The position numbers and the translations under genes were made by a program. Below, piece by piece: positions 25,371 to 34,289 of a DNA stretch of 64,000 nt. The notes under the pieces are model-generated. The model was given only the letters and a program-made list of their open reading frames with translations. It was not told where the DNA came from and did not search any database. Source of the stretch: an uncultured Clostridia bacterium (GTDB lineage Bacteria > Bacillota > Clostridia > Lachnospirales > Lachnospiraceae); NCBI GenBank assembly GCA_937896665.1, contig CALBNS010000087.1, forward strand, positions 69,073-133,072, written 5' to 3'. Within the stretch, counting starts at the first letter, position 1, and each line of letters opens with the position of its first letter.

Positions 25371-26253
25371 CGTTCAGAATTTTTTTCATGTCTTCCGGCA
25401 GATCGGCTGTAAATTCCAACGATTCTTTGGTAATGGGATGCACAAAGGATAGGCGGTACGAGTGGAGTGCCTGACGATTTATTACAGAGTAGTCAGGGCA
25501 ATATAAAAAATCTCCCGGCAATGGATGTCCGATATGTTTCATGTGAACGCGAATCTGGTGCGTGCGTCCTGTGGCAAGCTTTAATGCAACCAGGGAGTAT
25601 CCATTCGCATAAGCAATTCTTTTATAGTGTGTGCAGGCATAGTCCCCATGCAGTTCATCCACCCGCCGCTCAATGGTAGAACCGTCTACACGTCCGATTG
25701 GCGCCTCAATCATACCCCTCTCCGGGACTTTTCCGGTGGCAATTGCAAGATATTCTCTATGAATTTCACGGTTTTGCACCATGTTTGAAAGAAGCGAGGC
25801 ACTGTACATGTGCTTGGCGAGAATCAGAAGACCGGTTGTATCGCGGTCTAAACGGTTGATACAACGATAAGTAAAAGGTTTTTGTTTCTGTGCATAATAA
25901 TAAGCGACTGCATTGGCAAGTGTGTTGTCATAATTGCCCTGTGACGGGTGAATCGGCATATTAACCGGTTTGTTAATTATCATTAAATCTTCATCTTCAT
26001 AAATAATGTCCAGCGGCAGATTAGAAGGTACGATGTTTTCGGAAGTTTCAGTTTCCAATACCGTGATTGTAAGTATATCACCTTTATGCAGAAGGTCAGA
26101 TACACGCGCCCAGACATCATTTAACAGGATACCGTTTTCTGTGCGCTTTAGATGGGTAATGATCTGGCTGGAATAGGATTGATCCTTTAAAAAAGTAAGC
26201 AGCCTGACCCCTTCGTATTCTGTTGGAATTATATATGAAAAGATTCGTCTCAT
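25366..26253 (-). CDS. RluA-family pseudouridine synthase
   Basis: Isomerises uridine to pseudouridine in rRNA or tRNA. 295 residues: an N-terminal S4-like region (about 1-70, with LLTFLKDQ and LLNDVWARVSDLLHKGD) and a catalytic domain with the RluA signature INRLDRDTTGLLILAK, in which the second Asp (RLDRDT) is the nucleophile. The target site cannot be told (RluC/RluD/YjbO-like). ATG26253 is preferred over an in-frame GTG at 26259 because AGGTG lies 8 bases before it. It is 54 bases behind the potCD stop. Confidence 0.93.
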   Translation of the reverse strand: MRRIFSYIIPTEYEGVRLLTFLKDQSYSSQIITHLKRTENGILLNDVWARVSDLLHKGDILTITVLETETSENIVPSNLPLDIIYEDEDLMIINKPVNMPIHPSQGNYDNTLANAVAYYYAQKQKPFTYRCINRLDRDTTGLLILAKHMYSASLLSNMVQNREIHREYLAIATGKVPERGMIEAPIGRVDGSTIERRVDELHGDYACTHYKRIAYANGYSLVALKLATGRTHQIRVHMKHIGHPLPGDFLYCPDYSVINRQALHSYRLSFVHPITKESLEFTADLPEDMKKILNA

Positions 26254-26276
26254 ATGCACATCACCTCACATAAGTA

Positions 26277-26300
26277 AGGACGCAGTGTGAACTACGTCCT
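26277..26300 (-). terminator. Hairpin between potCD and the pseudouridine synthase gene
   Basis: Minus strand AGGACGTAGT, loop TCAC, ACTGCGTCCT. There is no T-run after it on the minus strand, so termination is weak or it acts as an mRNA 3' stabiliser. Confidence 0.4.
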
Positions 26301-26306
26301 ATAACT

Positions 26307-28199
26307 TTATTTTGATTTAATTTCACGCCACAATTCATTATAGATGGCATCAAACTTATCTCCTAAGTATTTAAAAGTTTCACAGCGGTCCAGCTCACCG
26401 GCATCCGGAAATGCGATGGTACTGTTGCGGATGCTAGGATCTTCAATTAATTCGCGGCCTGCCGTATTCGGTGTCGAATAAGTAATATAGTCAAAGTTCA
26501 TTTTTGCAATATCAGGGCGACACAGGAAGTTAATGAAAGCCTCCGCATTTTCCTTGTTTTGCGCATTCTTTGGAATCACCCATGAATCAATCCATACGTT
26601 AGAACCTTCTTTTGGAATAACATATTCCAAATTAGGATTTTCTTTCTGTGTGTAAATTGCTTCGCCGGAGTAAATAACGCCGAGTGCTGCTTCATTGTTA
26701 ATCATTTTATCACGAACCTGATCCACTACATAGGCCTGTACCAATGGTTTCTGTTGTGTCAATAATTCTTTCGCTGCCTGTAATTCATCCAAATCAGTCG
26801 AATTTAAAGAATACCCCAGATATTTTAATGCGACTGCAAATGCATCGCGCACACTGTTCTGCATTAGGATACTGTCAGCATATTTTTTATCCCACAGCAC
26901 AGACCAGCTGTCTACCGGTTCGCTCACCAGAGTTTTGTTGTAGAGAATGCCGACTGTACCCCAACAATATGGAACAGAGTATTTGTTCTCAGCATCAAAT
27001 TGTTTTGACTGTTCCATATATTGTTCACCGATATATTGGAGATTTGGAATGTGATTAAAATCAATTTCTGCAAGTAAATCATTTTCAATCATACGTTCAA
27101 TCATGTAATCCGAAGGACATACCACGTCATATGCAATTGCACCGGACTGTACCTTTGGATACATAATTTCGTTCGTTTCAAATTCTTCATATACAACACT
27201 GATTCCGGTCTCTTCCTCGAACATGTCAAGAACTTCTGGGTCTAAATATTCGCCCCAGTTATACACGATTACTTTATTACCGCCTAAAACATCATTCATG
27301 GAACTGTAGAAAAATCCACCTGCGATAACGACTATAACCATCATAGCCGGTACAACACGACGTATAACAAATGTGGAAACTTTGCGTACTTTTCCTGGCT
27401 GTTTCTTTGCAGCGGTTTTCGTATCCTGCGGAGCAGTATTGATCAAAATCAATAAGAAAAGGACACTCACAAACAGAAGCGTGGAGAGTGCGTACATTTC
27501 TGGCTTAATGCCTTTACGGACTTCACTGTAAATTTTGGTAGAAAGTGTATCGACCCCTGGTCCCTTTGTAAAGTGTGTGATTACAAAATCATCAAGTGAC
27601 ATTGTAAATGCAAGTAAAAATCCTGAGAAAACACCTGGTAAAATGTCCGGAAATACCACTTTAAAGAACGCATAAATTGGGGAAGCACCAAGGTCTAGTG
27701 CAGCTTCATAAGTGCGTTTGTTTGTCTGTTTTAATTTTGGCATGACACTTAAAATAACATACGGAATATTAAAGGTAATGTGTGCAAGCAAAATTGTGGC
27801 AAATCCCATAGTGCCAATGCCGAAACGGCTTCTGAATGCAATAAACAAAAGCATCAGTGAGATACCTGTTACGATATCTGCATTTAACATTGGAATATTT
27901 GTAATTCCCATCATAACGGTACGCATTTTTTTATTCATACCCTGAATGCCAATCGCAGCAACTGTTCCAATTAATGTTGCAATCAATGCAGACAAGAAGG
28001 CAATAGCCAGCGTTGTGTAAAGTGCATTCATAATCTGCTCATTCTGGAACAGGCTGACATACCATTTCCCTGTAAAACCACCCCATTTTGCACGTGTCTT
28101 AGAATTATTAAAGGACAACACGACTAATGTGATAATAGGTGCATATAGCAGGAAAAAGATAAATCCTAAATATATTTTTTGTAAAGATGATTTAATCAA
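26307..28199 (-). CDS. potCD: PotC-PotD fusion: polyamine ABC permease joined to its binding protein
   Basis: 630 residues. Residues 1-265 form a PotC-type permease with six helices and the EAALDLGASPIYAFFKVVFPDILPG loop that docks on the ATPase (split here: EAALDLGASP, then FFKVVFPDILPG). After a basic linker, a further membrane segment (about 280-302) anchors a PotD-type substrate-binding domain, starting KVIVYNWGEYLDPEVLDMF and reading PYCWGTVGILYNK in the middle. The binding protein is thus tethered to the membrane instead of lipid-anchored. The start is TTG28199, with GGAGGG nine bases upstream, overlapping the potB stop in TTGA. The substrate is probably spermidine and/or putrescine by family. 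Confidence 0.93.
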   Translation of the reverse strand: MIKSSLQKIYLGFIFFLLYAPIITLVVLSFNNSKTRAKWGGFTGKWYVSLFQNEQIMNALYTTLAIAFLSALIATLIGTVAAIGIQGMNKKMRTVMMGITNIPMLNADIVTGISLMLLFIAFRSRFGIGTMGFATILLAHITFNIPYVILSVMPKLKQTNKRTYEAALDLGASPIYAFFKVVFPDILPGVFSGFLLAFTMSLDDFVITHFTKGPGVDTLSTKIYSEVRKGIKPEMYALSTLLFVSVLFLLILINTAPQDTKTAAKKQPGKVRKVSTFVIRRVVPAMMVIVVIAGGFFYSSMNDVLGGNKVIVYNWGEYLDPEVLDMFEEETGISVVYEEFETNEIMYPKVQSGAIAYDVVCPSDYMIERMIENDLLAEIDFNHIPNLQYIGEQYMEQSKQFDAENKYSVPYCWGTVGILYNKTLVSEPVDSWSVLWDKKYADSILMQNSVRDAFAVALKYLGYSLNSTDLDELQAAKELLTQQKPLVQAYVVDQVRDKMINNEAALGVIYSGEAIYTQKENPNLEYVIPKEGSNVWIDSWVIPKNAQNKENAEAFINFLCRPDIAKMNFDYITYSTPNTAGRELIEDPSIRNSTIAFPDAGELDRCETFKYLGDKFDAIYNELWREIKSK

Positions 28200-29011
28200 A
28201 ATGTTGTTCCCTCCCCGTCCTTATCGTATTTTGCAATTAAAGCCATACTGATAATAATGAAAATCATAAGTATGAATGACAATGCGGAACCTACATGCCA
28301 GTTGCTGCCTTGCTGGAATTCCTGTTCGATTACATTTCCTATCAGAAGAATCTTACTTCCACCTAACAAATCAGAAATAACGAATGTCGTAAGTGCAGGA
28401 ACAAATACCATGGTAATACCACTGATAATTCCGGGAACGGAGAGTGGTAGTATGATTTTTGTAAATACCTGAATCGCATTAGCCCCCAAATCCTTTGCTG
28501 CATTGATAACATCTTTGTCAATTTTTGCAAGTACGTTATAAAGAGGAAGTACCATAAATGGCAGGAAATTGTAAACCATACCAAGTACAATCGCGTACGG
28601 AGTGTTGATGATCTCTAATGACGGCAAATGTAAAAATGATAAAACTGCATTGATTACGCCGTTCTTTTCTAAGAGTGTCTGCCATGCCATAGTACGAAGC
28701 AAGAAGTTCATCCACATAGGCAAAATGAAGATCAGTACAATAAAACTGCCCTGATTTACATTAGATTTTGTCAGAATCATGGCAAGCGGATATGCCAGAA
28801 TCAGACAAATCACAGTACTAATCAGAGAAAGCAGCAGAGAGAGTCCTAAAGCTTTCAGATTCTCAGGGGTCGTAATTTTAGCAAGGTTAGTTAGTGTAAA
28901 CTGATTGTCGGCATCTGTTAAACCATAGTAGACAATCATTAAAATTGGAATAATAATAAATGCGACTGCCCATATAAGATATGGACCCGCCAATAATTTT
29001 TTACTCTTCAA
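28196..29011 (-). CDS. potB: Spermidine/putrescine ABC transporter permease
   Basis: 271 residues, six membrane helices, with the cytoplasmic EAA-type loop NAAKDLGANAIQVFTKIILP that contacts PotA. It pairs with the PotC half of the fusion protein to form the channel. The start codon is TTG at 29011, preceded by GAGGAGG at nine bases; no ATG lies nearby in frame. It overlaps the end of potA by 11 bases and the start of potCD by 4, so the operon is translationally coupled. Confidence 0.94.
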   Translation of the reverse strand: MKSKKLLAGPYLIWAVAFIIIPILMIVYYGLTDADNQFTLTNLAKITTPENLKALGLSLLLSLISTVICLILAYPLAMILTKSNVNQGSFIVLIFILPMWMNFLLRTMAWQTLLEKNGVINAVLSFLHLPSLEIINTPYAIVLGMVYNFLPFMVLPLYNVLAKIDKDVINAAKDLGANAIQVFTKIILPLSVPGIISGITMVFVPALTTFVISDLLGGSKILLIGNVIEQEFQQGSNWHVGSALSFILMIFIIISMALIAKYDKDGEGTTF

Positions 29012-30074
29012 TTGCCACAGCCTCCTCGTCTTCAGATTCTGGTTTTTTCATAATCTGAATGTCAAATGGATCCACTCTAATTCCAACCGGTGTGCCGACC
29101 GGAAACATATCTGTGCTGTGTACCAGCCATTCAAAATTATTTGCCATAACTTCCATTTCATAGTGTACGCCTTTAAATATCAGATGGGTTACGACACCTT
29201 CAATGATACCCTCCTCCGGTTTCACAAGGTCGATATCTTCCGGGCGGATTACGGCATCTACCGGTTTGTTGCGCCCAAACCCGGTATCCACGCATGGAAA
29301 GTTAACGCCAAGTATTTTTACCAGCTTGTCCTCTACCATAGTGGCAGGCAGGATGTTGCTTTCCCCGATGAAGTCAGCAACAAATGCATTTTCCGGTTCG
29401 TTATAAATATCTTCCGGTGTGCCGATCTGCTGAATATAACCCTGATTCATAACAACGATGGTATCCGACATCGTCAACGCTTCTTCCTGGTCATGTGTTA
29501 CATATACAAATGTAATTCCAAGCTCATTCTTTAAACGAATTAATTCATACTGCATGTCCTGACGAAGCTTTAAATCAAGAGCCCCCAGAGGCTCATCCAG
29601 AAGCAGTACCTTTGGCTCATTTACAATGGCACGCGCAATAGCAATACGCTGTTGCTGACCACCACTTAACGAGTCCGGTGTACGTTTTTCAAATCCGTCA
29701 AGGTTTACAAGTTTTAAAGCATATTTGATTTTATCATTGATATAGGATTTTGATTTTCCTTTGATTTTCAAGCCAAATGCAATATTTTCAGCGACTGTCA
29801 TATGTGAAAACAGTGCATACTTCTGGAAAACGGTGTTGAGCTGCCTTTTATTCGGTGCAAGATTGGTAATATCAGTACCGTCAAATATAATCTGTCCCAT
29901 GTCCGGAGTTTCAAAGCCGCCCAAAATACGGAGTAGAGTCGTCTTGCCACAGCCGCTTGGACCTAATAATGTTAAAAAACGGTTTTCATTGATGTATAGA
30001 TTCAGATCATCTAGTACCAGATTATCTCCGAAAGATTTTGAAATGTGTGAAATATCAATTAATTTTCTTGCCAT
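29001..30074 (-). CDS. potA: Spermidine/putrescine ABC transporter ATP-binding protein
   Basis: 357 residues. Walker A is GPSGCGKTT (about 38-46), the signature LSGGQQQRIAIARA, Walker B VLLLDEPLGALD and the switch His in YVTHDQEEALTMSD. The C-terminal TOBE/OB region (about 240-350) is typical of PotA and binds regulatory ligands. It powers import through PotB/PotC. CAGGAGG precedes the ATG. It is 32 bases behind the regulator gene. Confidence 0.95.
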   Translation of the reverse strand: MARKLIDISHISKSFGDNLVLDDLNLYINENRFLTLLGPSGCGKTTLLRILGGFETPDMGQIIFDGTDITNLAPNKRQLNTVFQKYALFSHMTVAENIAFGLKIKGKSKSYINDKIKYALKLVNLDGFEKRTPDSLSGGQQQRIAIARAIVNEPKVLLLDEPLGALDLKLRQDMQYELIRLKNELGITFVYVTHDQEEALTMSDTIVVMNQGYIQQIGTPEDIYNEPENAFVADFIGESNILPATMVEDKLVKILGVNFPCVDTGFGRNKPVDAVIRPEDIDLVKPEEGIIEGVVTHLIFKGVHYEMEVMANNFEWLVHSTDMFPVGTPVGIRVDPFDIQIMKKPESEDEEAVAIEE

Positions 30075-30106
30075 TTTAAGCCTCCTGTAAAATAAAACCT
30101 GTCAAA

Positions 30107-30646
30107 TTAAAAACTAGGCGGCGTGCTTACCCAGATAAGCTTTGCCCCGGTTGTCTTATTTGCTGTAATATAATGTTCTGAATGTGGCGTAAAGTAAAAA
30201 GATTCGCCCTTTTTCGCTGTATATACTTTATTACCAACATGTATTTTAATGCTGCCCTGCAGGACATATCCAAATTCCTCCCCCTCATGGGGCACATCAC
30301 GGTAAGTAGAACCGCCGGGTTCTAATGTGAGTCGGATGGGTTCCATCATGTTTTTCTGTGCATTTGGAATAATCCATTCAATTGTATTATGCAGTTCTGC
30401 ATCTTTCTTTTCAAAAAAATCTTCTTCGGAAAATACAACCTGTTCATCTGATTCCTCCGCAAAAAAATCTTTTAAATTTGTGCCGAGGCATTGCAGAATA
30501 TCTATTAAGGTTGCAATAGAAGGAGAGGTCAGATCCCGTTCCAGTTGCGATATAAAACCTTTGGACAATTCAGAACGGTCTGCTAATTCCTCCTGAGTCA
30601 GGTTTTTACCAATACGCAATTCTCTGATTTTAGCTCCGATATTCAT
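30107..30646 (-). CDS. XRE-cupin transcriptional regulator of the polyamine operon
   Basis: 179 residues: an N-terminal XRE helix-turn-helix (GAKIRELRIGKNLTQEELAD, then SKGFISQLERD) and a C-terminal cupin sensor domain (about 105-178; EPGGSTYRDVPHEGEEFGYVLQG is the barrel core, cited here in two parts: EPGGSTYRDVPHEG and EEFGYVLQG). This HTH-cupin layout is that of PuuR-type regulators, which bind polyamines. First gene of the operon regulator-potA-potB-potCD, so it probably regulates the uptake system and itself. ATG30646 has AAAGGAG; the frame runs on to 30784 but would cover the promoter. Confidence 0.9.
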   Translation of the reverse strand: MNIGAKIRELRIGKNLTQEELADRSELSKGFISQLERDLTSPSIATLIDILQCLGTNLKDFFAEESDEQVVFSEEDFFEKKDAELHNTIEWIIPNAQKNMMEPIRLTLEPGGSTYRDVPHEGEEFGYVLQGSIKIHVGNKVYTAKKGESFYFTPHSEHYITANKTTGAKLIWVSTPPSF

Positions 30647-30727
30647 GATTACTCCTTTCTTGCCAGTTGAGCTGTGAAGATGAAAATAAACAAAAAGTTT
30701 AGTATTTCTTAACCACGCATACACAAT

Positions 30728-30755
30728 ATTATATACCATTTGACGAAAAGTGCAA
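30728..30755 (-). promoter_or_regulatory. Promoter of the polyamine operon
   Basis: Minus strand: -35 TTGCAC (30755-30750), 16-bp spacer, -10 TATAAT (30733-30728). Confidence 0.6.
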
Positions 30756-30857
30756 TCCCCTATTTTTATTAATTTCGACAACAAATTTTGTACTGTACTT
30801 TTGAATTTGTTCGTATTATAATAACATAGTATTTTGAAAGAAAAAGGAGCGGCTTAA

Positions 30858-32600
30858 ATGGGCGACAATGAATTTACTGAAGATAATGTTTTCGCTATGA
30901 AAGAACAGGCGAAACAGTTGAAAGAAGAAGTTGAGATGGAAGACATAAGGGAAGCGGAATCTGCAGAAGCTACAGACAAAGAAGAAGTAATTGAAATGAC
31001 AGAGTTGCCGGATGAATCTGATAAAGTGGAGCCAGCGAAATCGATGGAAACAATAGAATCAGAGGAATTATTGGCTTCCTTGGAATCAGGAGAATCAGAT
31101 GGGCCAATGGAAATGTCAGAGACGGATGAACCGGTCGAAGAAGTAGTGGAAAGTACAGAATCGGATGAGATAGATGAGACAAAAGATATTTCCAAGAAAG
31201 CCGGAAAAGGCCTCAGTAAAAAAATACTGTGGGGAATCGGAGGTGCTGTAGGAATTTTACTTGTAATCTATCTGGGATTTTCCATTTATTTTATGAAGCA
31301 TTTTTCGTATAATACCACGATTAACGGAATCGACGTTTCCAAGATGACGGTTCAAGATGTGGAGGAACAGTTCCGGCAGCAGGTGACAAGCTATGAATTG
31401 GTTTTGCAAAAGCGTGAAGATAAGACAGAGAATATCAAAGGAACAGACCTCGGTCTGCGGTATGTGGAAAGTGATGTGATAGCGAATGCATTGGATGAAC
31501 AAAGCCCGTTTCTATGGGTTGTGTCACTTTTTAGAGAAAAAAATATGGAAGTGACAATCGGAGTTAGCTATGATGAAGAGATGCTGTCCCAGATTATAAG
31601 TGCATTGGAGTGTACGAACGGTGAAAATCAGATTCTGCCTGTATCTGCACAGCCGGTCTATGATGGGGAACAGTTTGAAATTCAGGAAGAAGTCTACGGC
31701 ACGCAGATTGAGCCGGAAAAACTTCAGGAAGTAATAAGCACTTATGTGTCCCGTCTGGAACACGAGGTTGATTTAGATGCAGAAGCATGCTATGTAGAAC
31801 CTAAATTTAAAAAAGATGATGAAGCAGTTCTTAATGCAAAAGAACGGATGAATCAATGTCTGAATGCAAGTATTACTTATGATATGCACCCGGATACAGA
31901 GGTTGTTGATAAAAATACTATTTCAGCATGGGTCACAGCAGATGAGGATATGAATGTTGGCTTCTCAGATGATTCAGTAAAGCAGTATATTGCAGCCTTA
32001 GCTGAGAAATATAATACAGTCGGAAAAACAAAATCATTTACAACGCCGACTGGGAAAACAACAACAGTGTCTGGCGGCGGTTATGGATGGAAAATTGATC
32101 AGGATGAAGAGTATGAGAAATTATTGGAAAACATAAAAAATGGTGATGTAATTACCAGAGAGCCAATATATTCACAGAAAGCAGTTTCTCATAGTGCAAC
32201 TGAGTGGGGGAACACATACATAGAAGTGGACATTACAGAACAACATATGTGGTATATTGAAAAAGGCAGTGTTATATTTGAAACGGATGTTGTAACGGGA
32301 AGTCCGGGACGTGATACACCACAGGGGATTTACACCATTCTTGAAAAACTGCGTAATAAAGTCTTACGTGGCAATATTATGCCGAATGGTAAACGGGAAT
32401 ATGAGACTCCGGTGGATTATTGGGCACGTGTGACATGGACCGGAATCGGTTTCCATGATGCTACATGGCAATCAGCATTTGGTGGACAACGCTATAAACA
32501 GGGGTATGGATCACATGGATGTATCAATATGTCGTTGGATGCTGTGAGTGAATTTTATGGATTGATCAGTGTAGGGTGTCCGGTCATCATACATTACTAA
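30858..32600 (+). CDS. Membrane-anchored L,D-transpeptidase with acidic cytoplasmic tail
   Basis: 580 residues. Residues 1-110 are a highly acidic, Glu/Ser/Asp-rich cytoplasmic tail. Next is one membrane helix (about 121-143, LWGIGGAVGILLVIYLGFSI). The extracellular part has peptidoglycan-binding-4-like repeats (TTINGIDVSKMTVQDVEEQF) and ends in a YkuD catalytic domain with the HxxGSHGCINM-type site: GIGFHDATW and GSHGCINMS, catalytic Cys near 555. It forms 3-3 peptidoglycan cross-links or attaches proteins to the wall. The RBS is AAAAGGAG. A TATAAT at 30817 is the likely -10. It is 24 bases before tgt and may be co-transcribed with it. Confidence 0.92.
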   Translation: MGDNEFTEDNVFAMKEQAKQLKEEVEMEDIREAESAEATDKEEVIEMTELPDESDKVEPAKSMETIESEELLASLESGESDGPMEMSETDEPVEEVVESTESDEIDETKDISKKAGKGLSKKILWGIGGAVGILLVIYLGFSIYFMKHFSYNTTINGIDVSKMTVQDVEEQFRQQVTSYELVLQKREDKTENIKGTDLGLRYVESDVIANALDEQSPFLWVVSLFREKNMEVTIGVSYDEEMLSQIISALECTNGENQILPVSAQPVYDGEQFEIQEEVYGTQIEPEKLQEVISTYVSRLEHEVDLDAEACYVEPKFKKDDEAVLNAKERMNQCLNASITYDMHPDTEVVDKNTISAWVTADEDMNVGFSDDSVKQYIAALAEKYNTVGKTKSFTTPTGKTTTVSGGGYGWKIDQDEEYEKLLENIKNGDVITREPIYSQKAVSHSATEWGNTYIEVDITEQHMWYIEKGSVIFETDVVTGSPGRDTPQGIYTILEKLRNKVLRGNIMPNGKREYETPVDYWARVTWTGIGFHDATWQSAFGGQRYKQGYGSHGCINMSLDAVSEFYGLISVGCPVIIHY

Positions 32601-32624
32601 TATTAACATAAGAAAGGAAGTTTT

Positions 32625-33752
32625 ATGTATAAATTATTAAAACGGGATGGATTAGCCAAGAGAGGCCAATTGCATACAGTACATGGGGTAATTCAGACTC
32701 CGGTATTTATGAATGTGGGCACTGCCGCTGCAATTAAAGGGGCGGTTTCTACGGAGGATTTACAGGGAATTAAGACACAGGTAGAATTATCAAACACGTA
32801 TCATCTGCATGTAAGACCGGGAGATCAGGTCATCAAAAAACTGGGCGGTCTACATAAGTTCATGGTATGGGACAAACCGATTCTGACTGATTCGGGCGGA
32901 TTTCAGGTGTTCTCACTTGCAGGACTGCGAAAGATTAAGGAAGAGGGCGTTTATTTTAACTCGCATATTGACGGACGAAAGATATTTATGGGGCCGGAGG
33001 AGAGTATGCAGATTCAGTCAAATCTGGCTTCCACGATAGCCATGGCATTTGATGAATGTCCATCCAGTGTGGCGAGTAAATCGTATATTGCAAATTCTGT
33101 GGCCCGTACTACAAGATGGCTTGCAAGATGTAAAGAGGAAATGGCAAGGCTGAATTCTCTTCCGGATACGATTAATAAGCAGCAGCTTTTATTTGGAATC
33201 AATCAGGGTGGCATTTACGAAGATATTCGTGTCGCGCATGCGAAAGAAATCGCAAAGATGGATCTAGATGGATATGCAATCGGCGGACTTGCAGTCGGAG
33301 AAACACATGAGGATATGTACCGTATTTTGGATGCAGTTGTACCACATCTCCCGGTAGATAAGCCAACATATCTTATGGGAGTCGGAACGCCGGCTAATAT
33401 TCTGGAAGCAGTAGAACGAGGAGTGGACTTTTTTGACTGTGTATATCCGAGTAGAAACGGACGACACGGTCATGTGTACACGAATCAAGGAAAGATTAAC
33501 CTGTTTAATGCCAAATATGAATTGGATGAACGGCCGATTGAAGAGGGTTGTCAATGTCCGGCATGCCGCACATACAGCCGAGCATATATCAGACATTTGT
33601 TAAAGGCGAAAGAAATGCTAGGCATGAGATTGTGTGTACTGCATAATCTGTATTTCTATAACACGATGATGGAAGAAATCAGGGAAGCAATTGAAGCAGG
33701 CTGTTATAAAGAGTATAAAGAGAAAAAACTTTCAGGAATGTCAGGAAAATAA
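32625..33752 (+). CDS. tgt: tRNA-guanine transglycosylase
   Basis: Exchanges G34 of Tyr, His, Asn and Asp tRNAs for the queuosine precursor preQ1. 375 residues. The catalytic Asp is in ILTDSGGFQVFSL, the second active-site region FDCVYPSRNGRHGH, and the zinc ligands are CQCPAC near residue 308 with the downstream His. It is normally near queA and yajC; queA is not in this window, but yajC follows. Confidence 0.96.
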   Translation: MYKLLKRDGLAKRGQLHTVHGVIQTPVFMNVGTAAAIKGAVSTEDLQGIKTQVELSNTYHLHVRPGDQVIKKLGGLHKFMVWDKPILTDSGGFQVFSLAGLRKIKEEGVYFNSHIDGRKIFMGPEESMQIQSNLASTIAMAFDECPSSVASKSYIANSVARTTRWLARCKEEMARLNSLPDTINKQQLLFGINQGGIYEDIRVAHAKEIAKMDLDGYAIGGLAVGETHEDMYRILDAVVPHLPVDKPTYLMGVGTPANILEAVERGVDFFDCVYPSRNGRHGHVYTNQGKINLFNAKYELDERPIEEGCQCPACRTYSRAYIRHLLKAKEMLGMRLCVLHNLYFYNTMMEEIREAIEAGCYKEYKEKKLSGMSGK

Positions 33753-33774
33753 TGTGGAATAATCCGAAAGGTAC

Positions 33775-33803
33775 TTGATGTGTTGCAGGATATTGTGTAT
33801 TAT
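33775..33803 (+). promoter_or_regulatory. Possible yajC promoter
   Basis: -35 TTGATG (33775-33780), 17-bp spacer, -10 TATTAT (33798-33803). Confidence 0.5.
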
Positions 33804-33839
33804 TATATTCATGTTCGAAAAAGTTAGGAGGAAAACGAA

Positions 33840-34115
33840 ATGGAATTTGTATCAATGATTTTGGTTTATGTTGTTCTGTTCGGAGCATTATATATGCTGA
33901 TAATGCGTCCACAAAAAAAAGAACAGAAAAGAATTCAGTTAATGTTATCTGAATTAGCAGTGGGCGATACCGTATTGACAACAAGTGGTTTCTATGGTGT
34001 TGTAATTGATGTTACAGAGGAAGACGTAATTGTAGAGTTTGGTAACAATAAGAACTGTCGTATTCCAATGCAGAAGGTGGCAATTGCTCAAGTAGAAAAA
34101 CCAGATGCAGAATAA
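33840..34115 (+). CDS. yajC: Preprotein translocase accessory subunit YajC
   Basis: 91 residues: one N-terminal membrane helix (about 5-22, MILVYVVLFGALYMLI), the typical MRPQKKEQKR behind it, then a small soluble domain with VGDTVLTTSGFYGVV. Associates with SecDF in protein export. The RBS is AGGAGG. The usual tgt-yajC linkage is kept; secDF does not follow here, the gene ends at a terminator. Confidence 0.95.
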   Translation: MEFVSMILVYVVLFGALYMLIMRPQKKEQKRIQLMLSELAVGDTVLTTSGFYGVVIDVTEEDVIVEFGNNKNCRIPMQKVAIAQVEKPDAE

Positions 34116-34123
34116 GTAATCAG

Positions 34124-34150
34124 GAAGAAGGGTGACCTTCTTCTTTTTTT
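34124..34150 (+). terminator. Terminator after yajC
   Basis: GAAGAAGG (34124-34131), loop GTGA, CCTTCTTC (34136-34143), then TTTTTTT. Confidence 0.88.
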
Positions 34151-34223
34151 TGAAAAATGTTACCTGATGGGCATTAAAAAAACAGAGTACACTCTAAAAA
34201 ATGCACTTTTACCAATTAAAGGG

Positions 34224-34252
34224 TTGAAACATGGCAGAAAATGCGATATCAT
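34224..34252 (+). promoter_or_regulatory. Probable promoter of leuB-ilvD-ilvB-serC-serA
   Basis: -35 TTGAAA (34224-34229), 17-bp spacer, -10 TATCAT (34247-34252). The leader would be about 30 bases, so no T-box or leader-peptide attenuator is possible from this start. Confidence 0.5.
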
Positions 34253-34289
34253 ATCATCTATAGACTTTTGTAAAGAGAGGAAGATACAT

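Noticed and set aside
30854..31195. Serine-rich 113-residue ORF on the minus strand
   Set aside because: It is the complement of the Glu/Ser-rich tail of the L,D-transpeptidase; its low complexity comes from the GAA-rich codons opposite.
34116..34289. Leader peptide or T-box controlling the leuB operon
   Set aside because: No run of Leu/Ile/Val codons with an attenuator and no specifier loop; the likely promoter leaves about 30 bases of leader.
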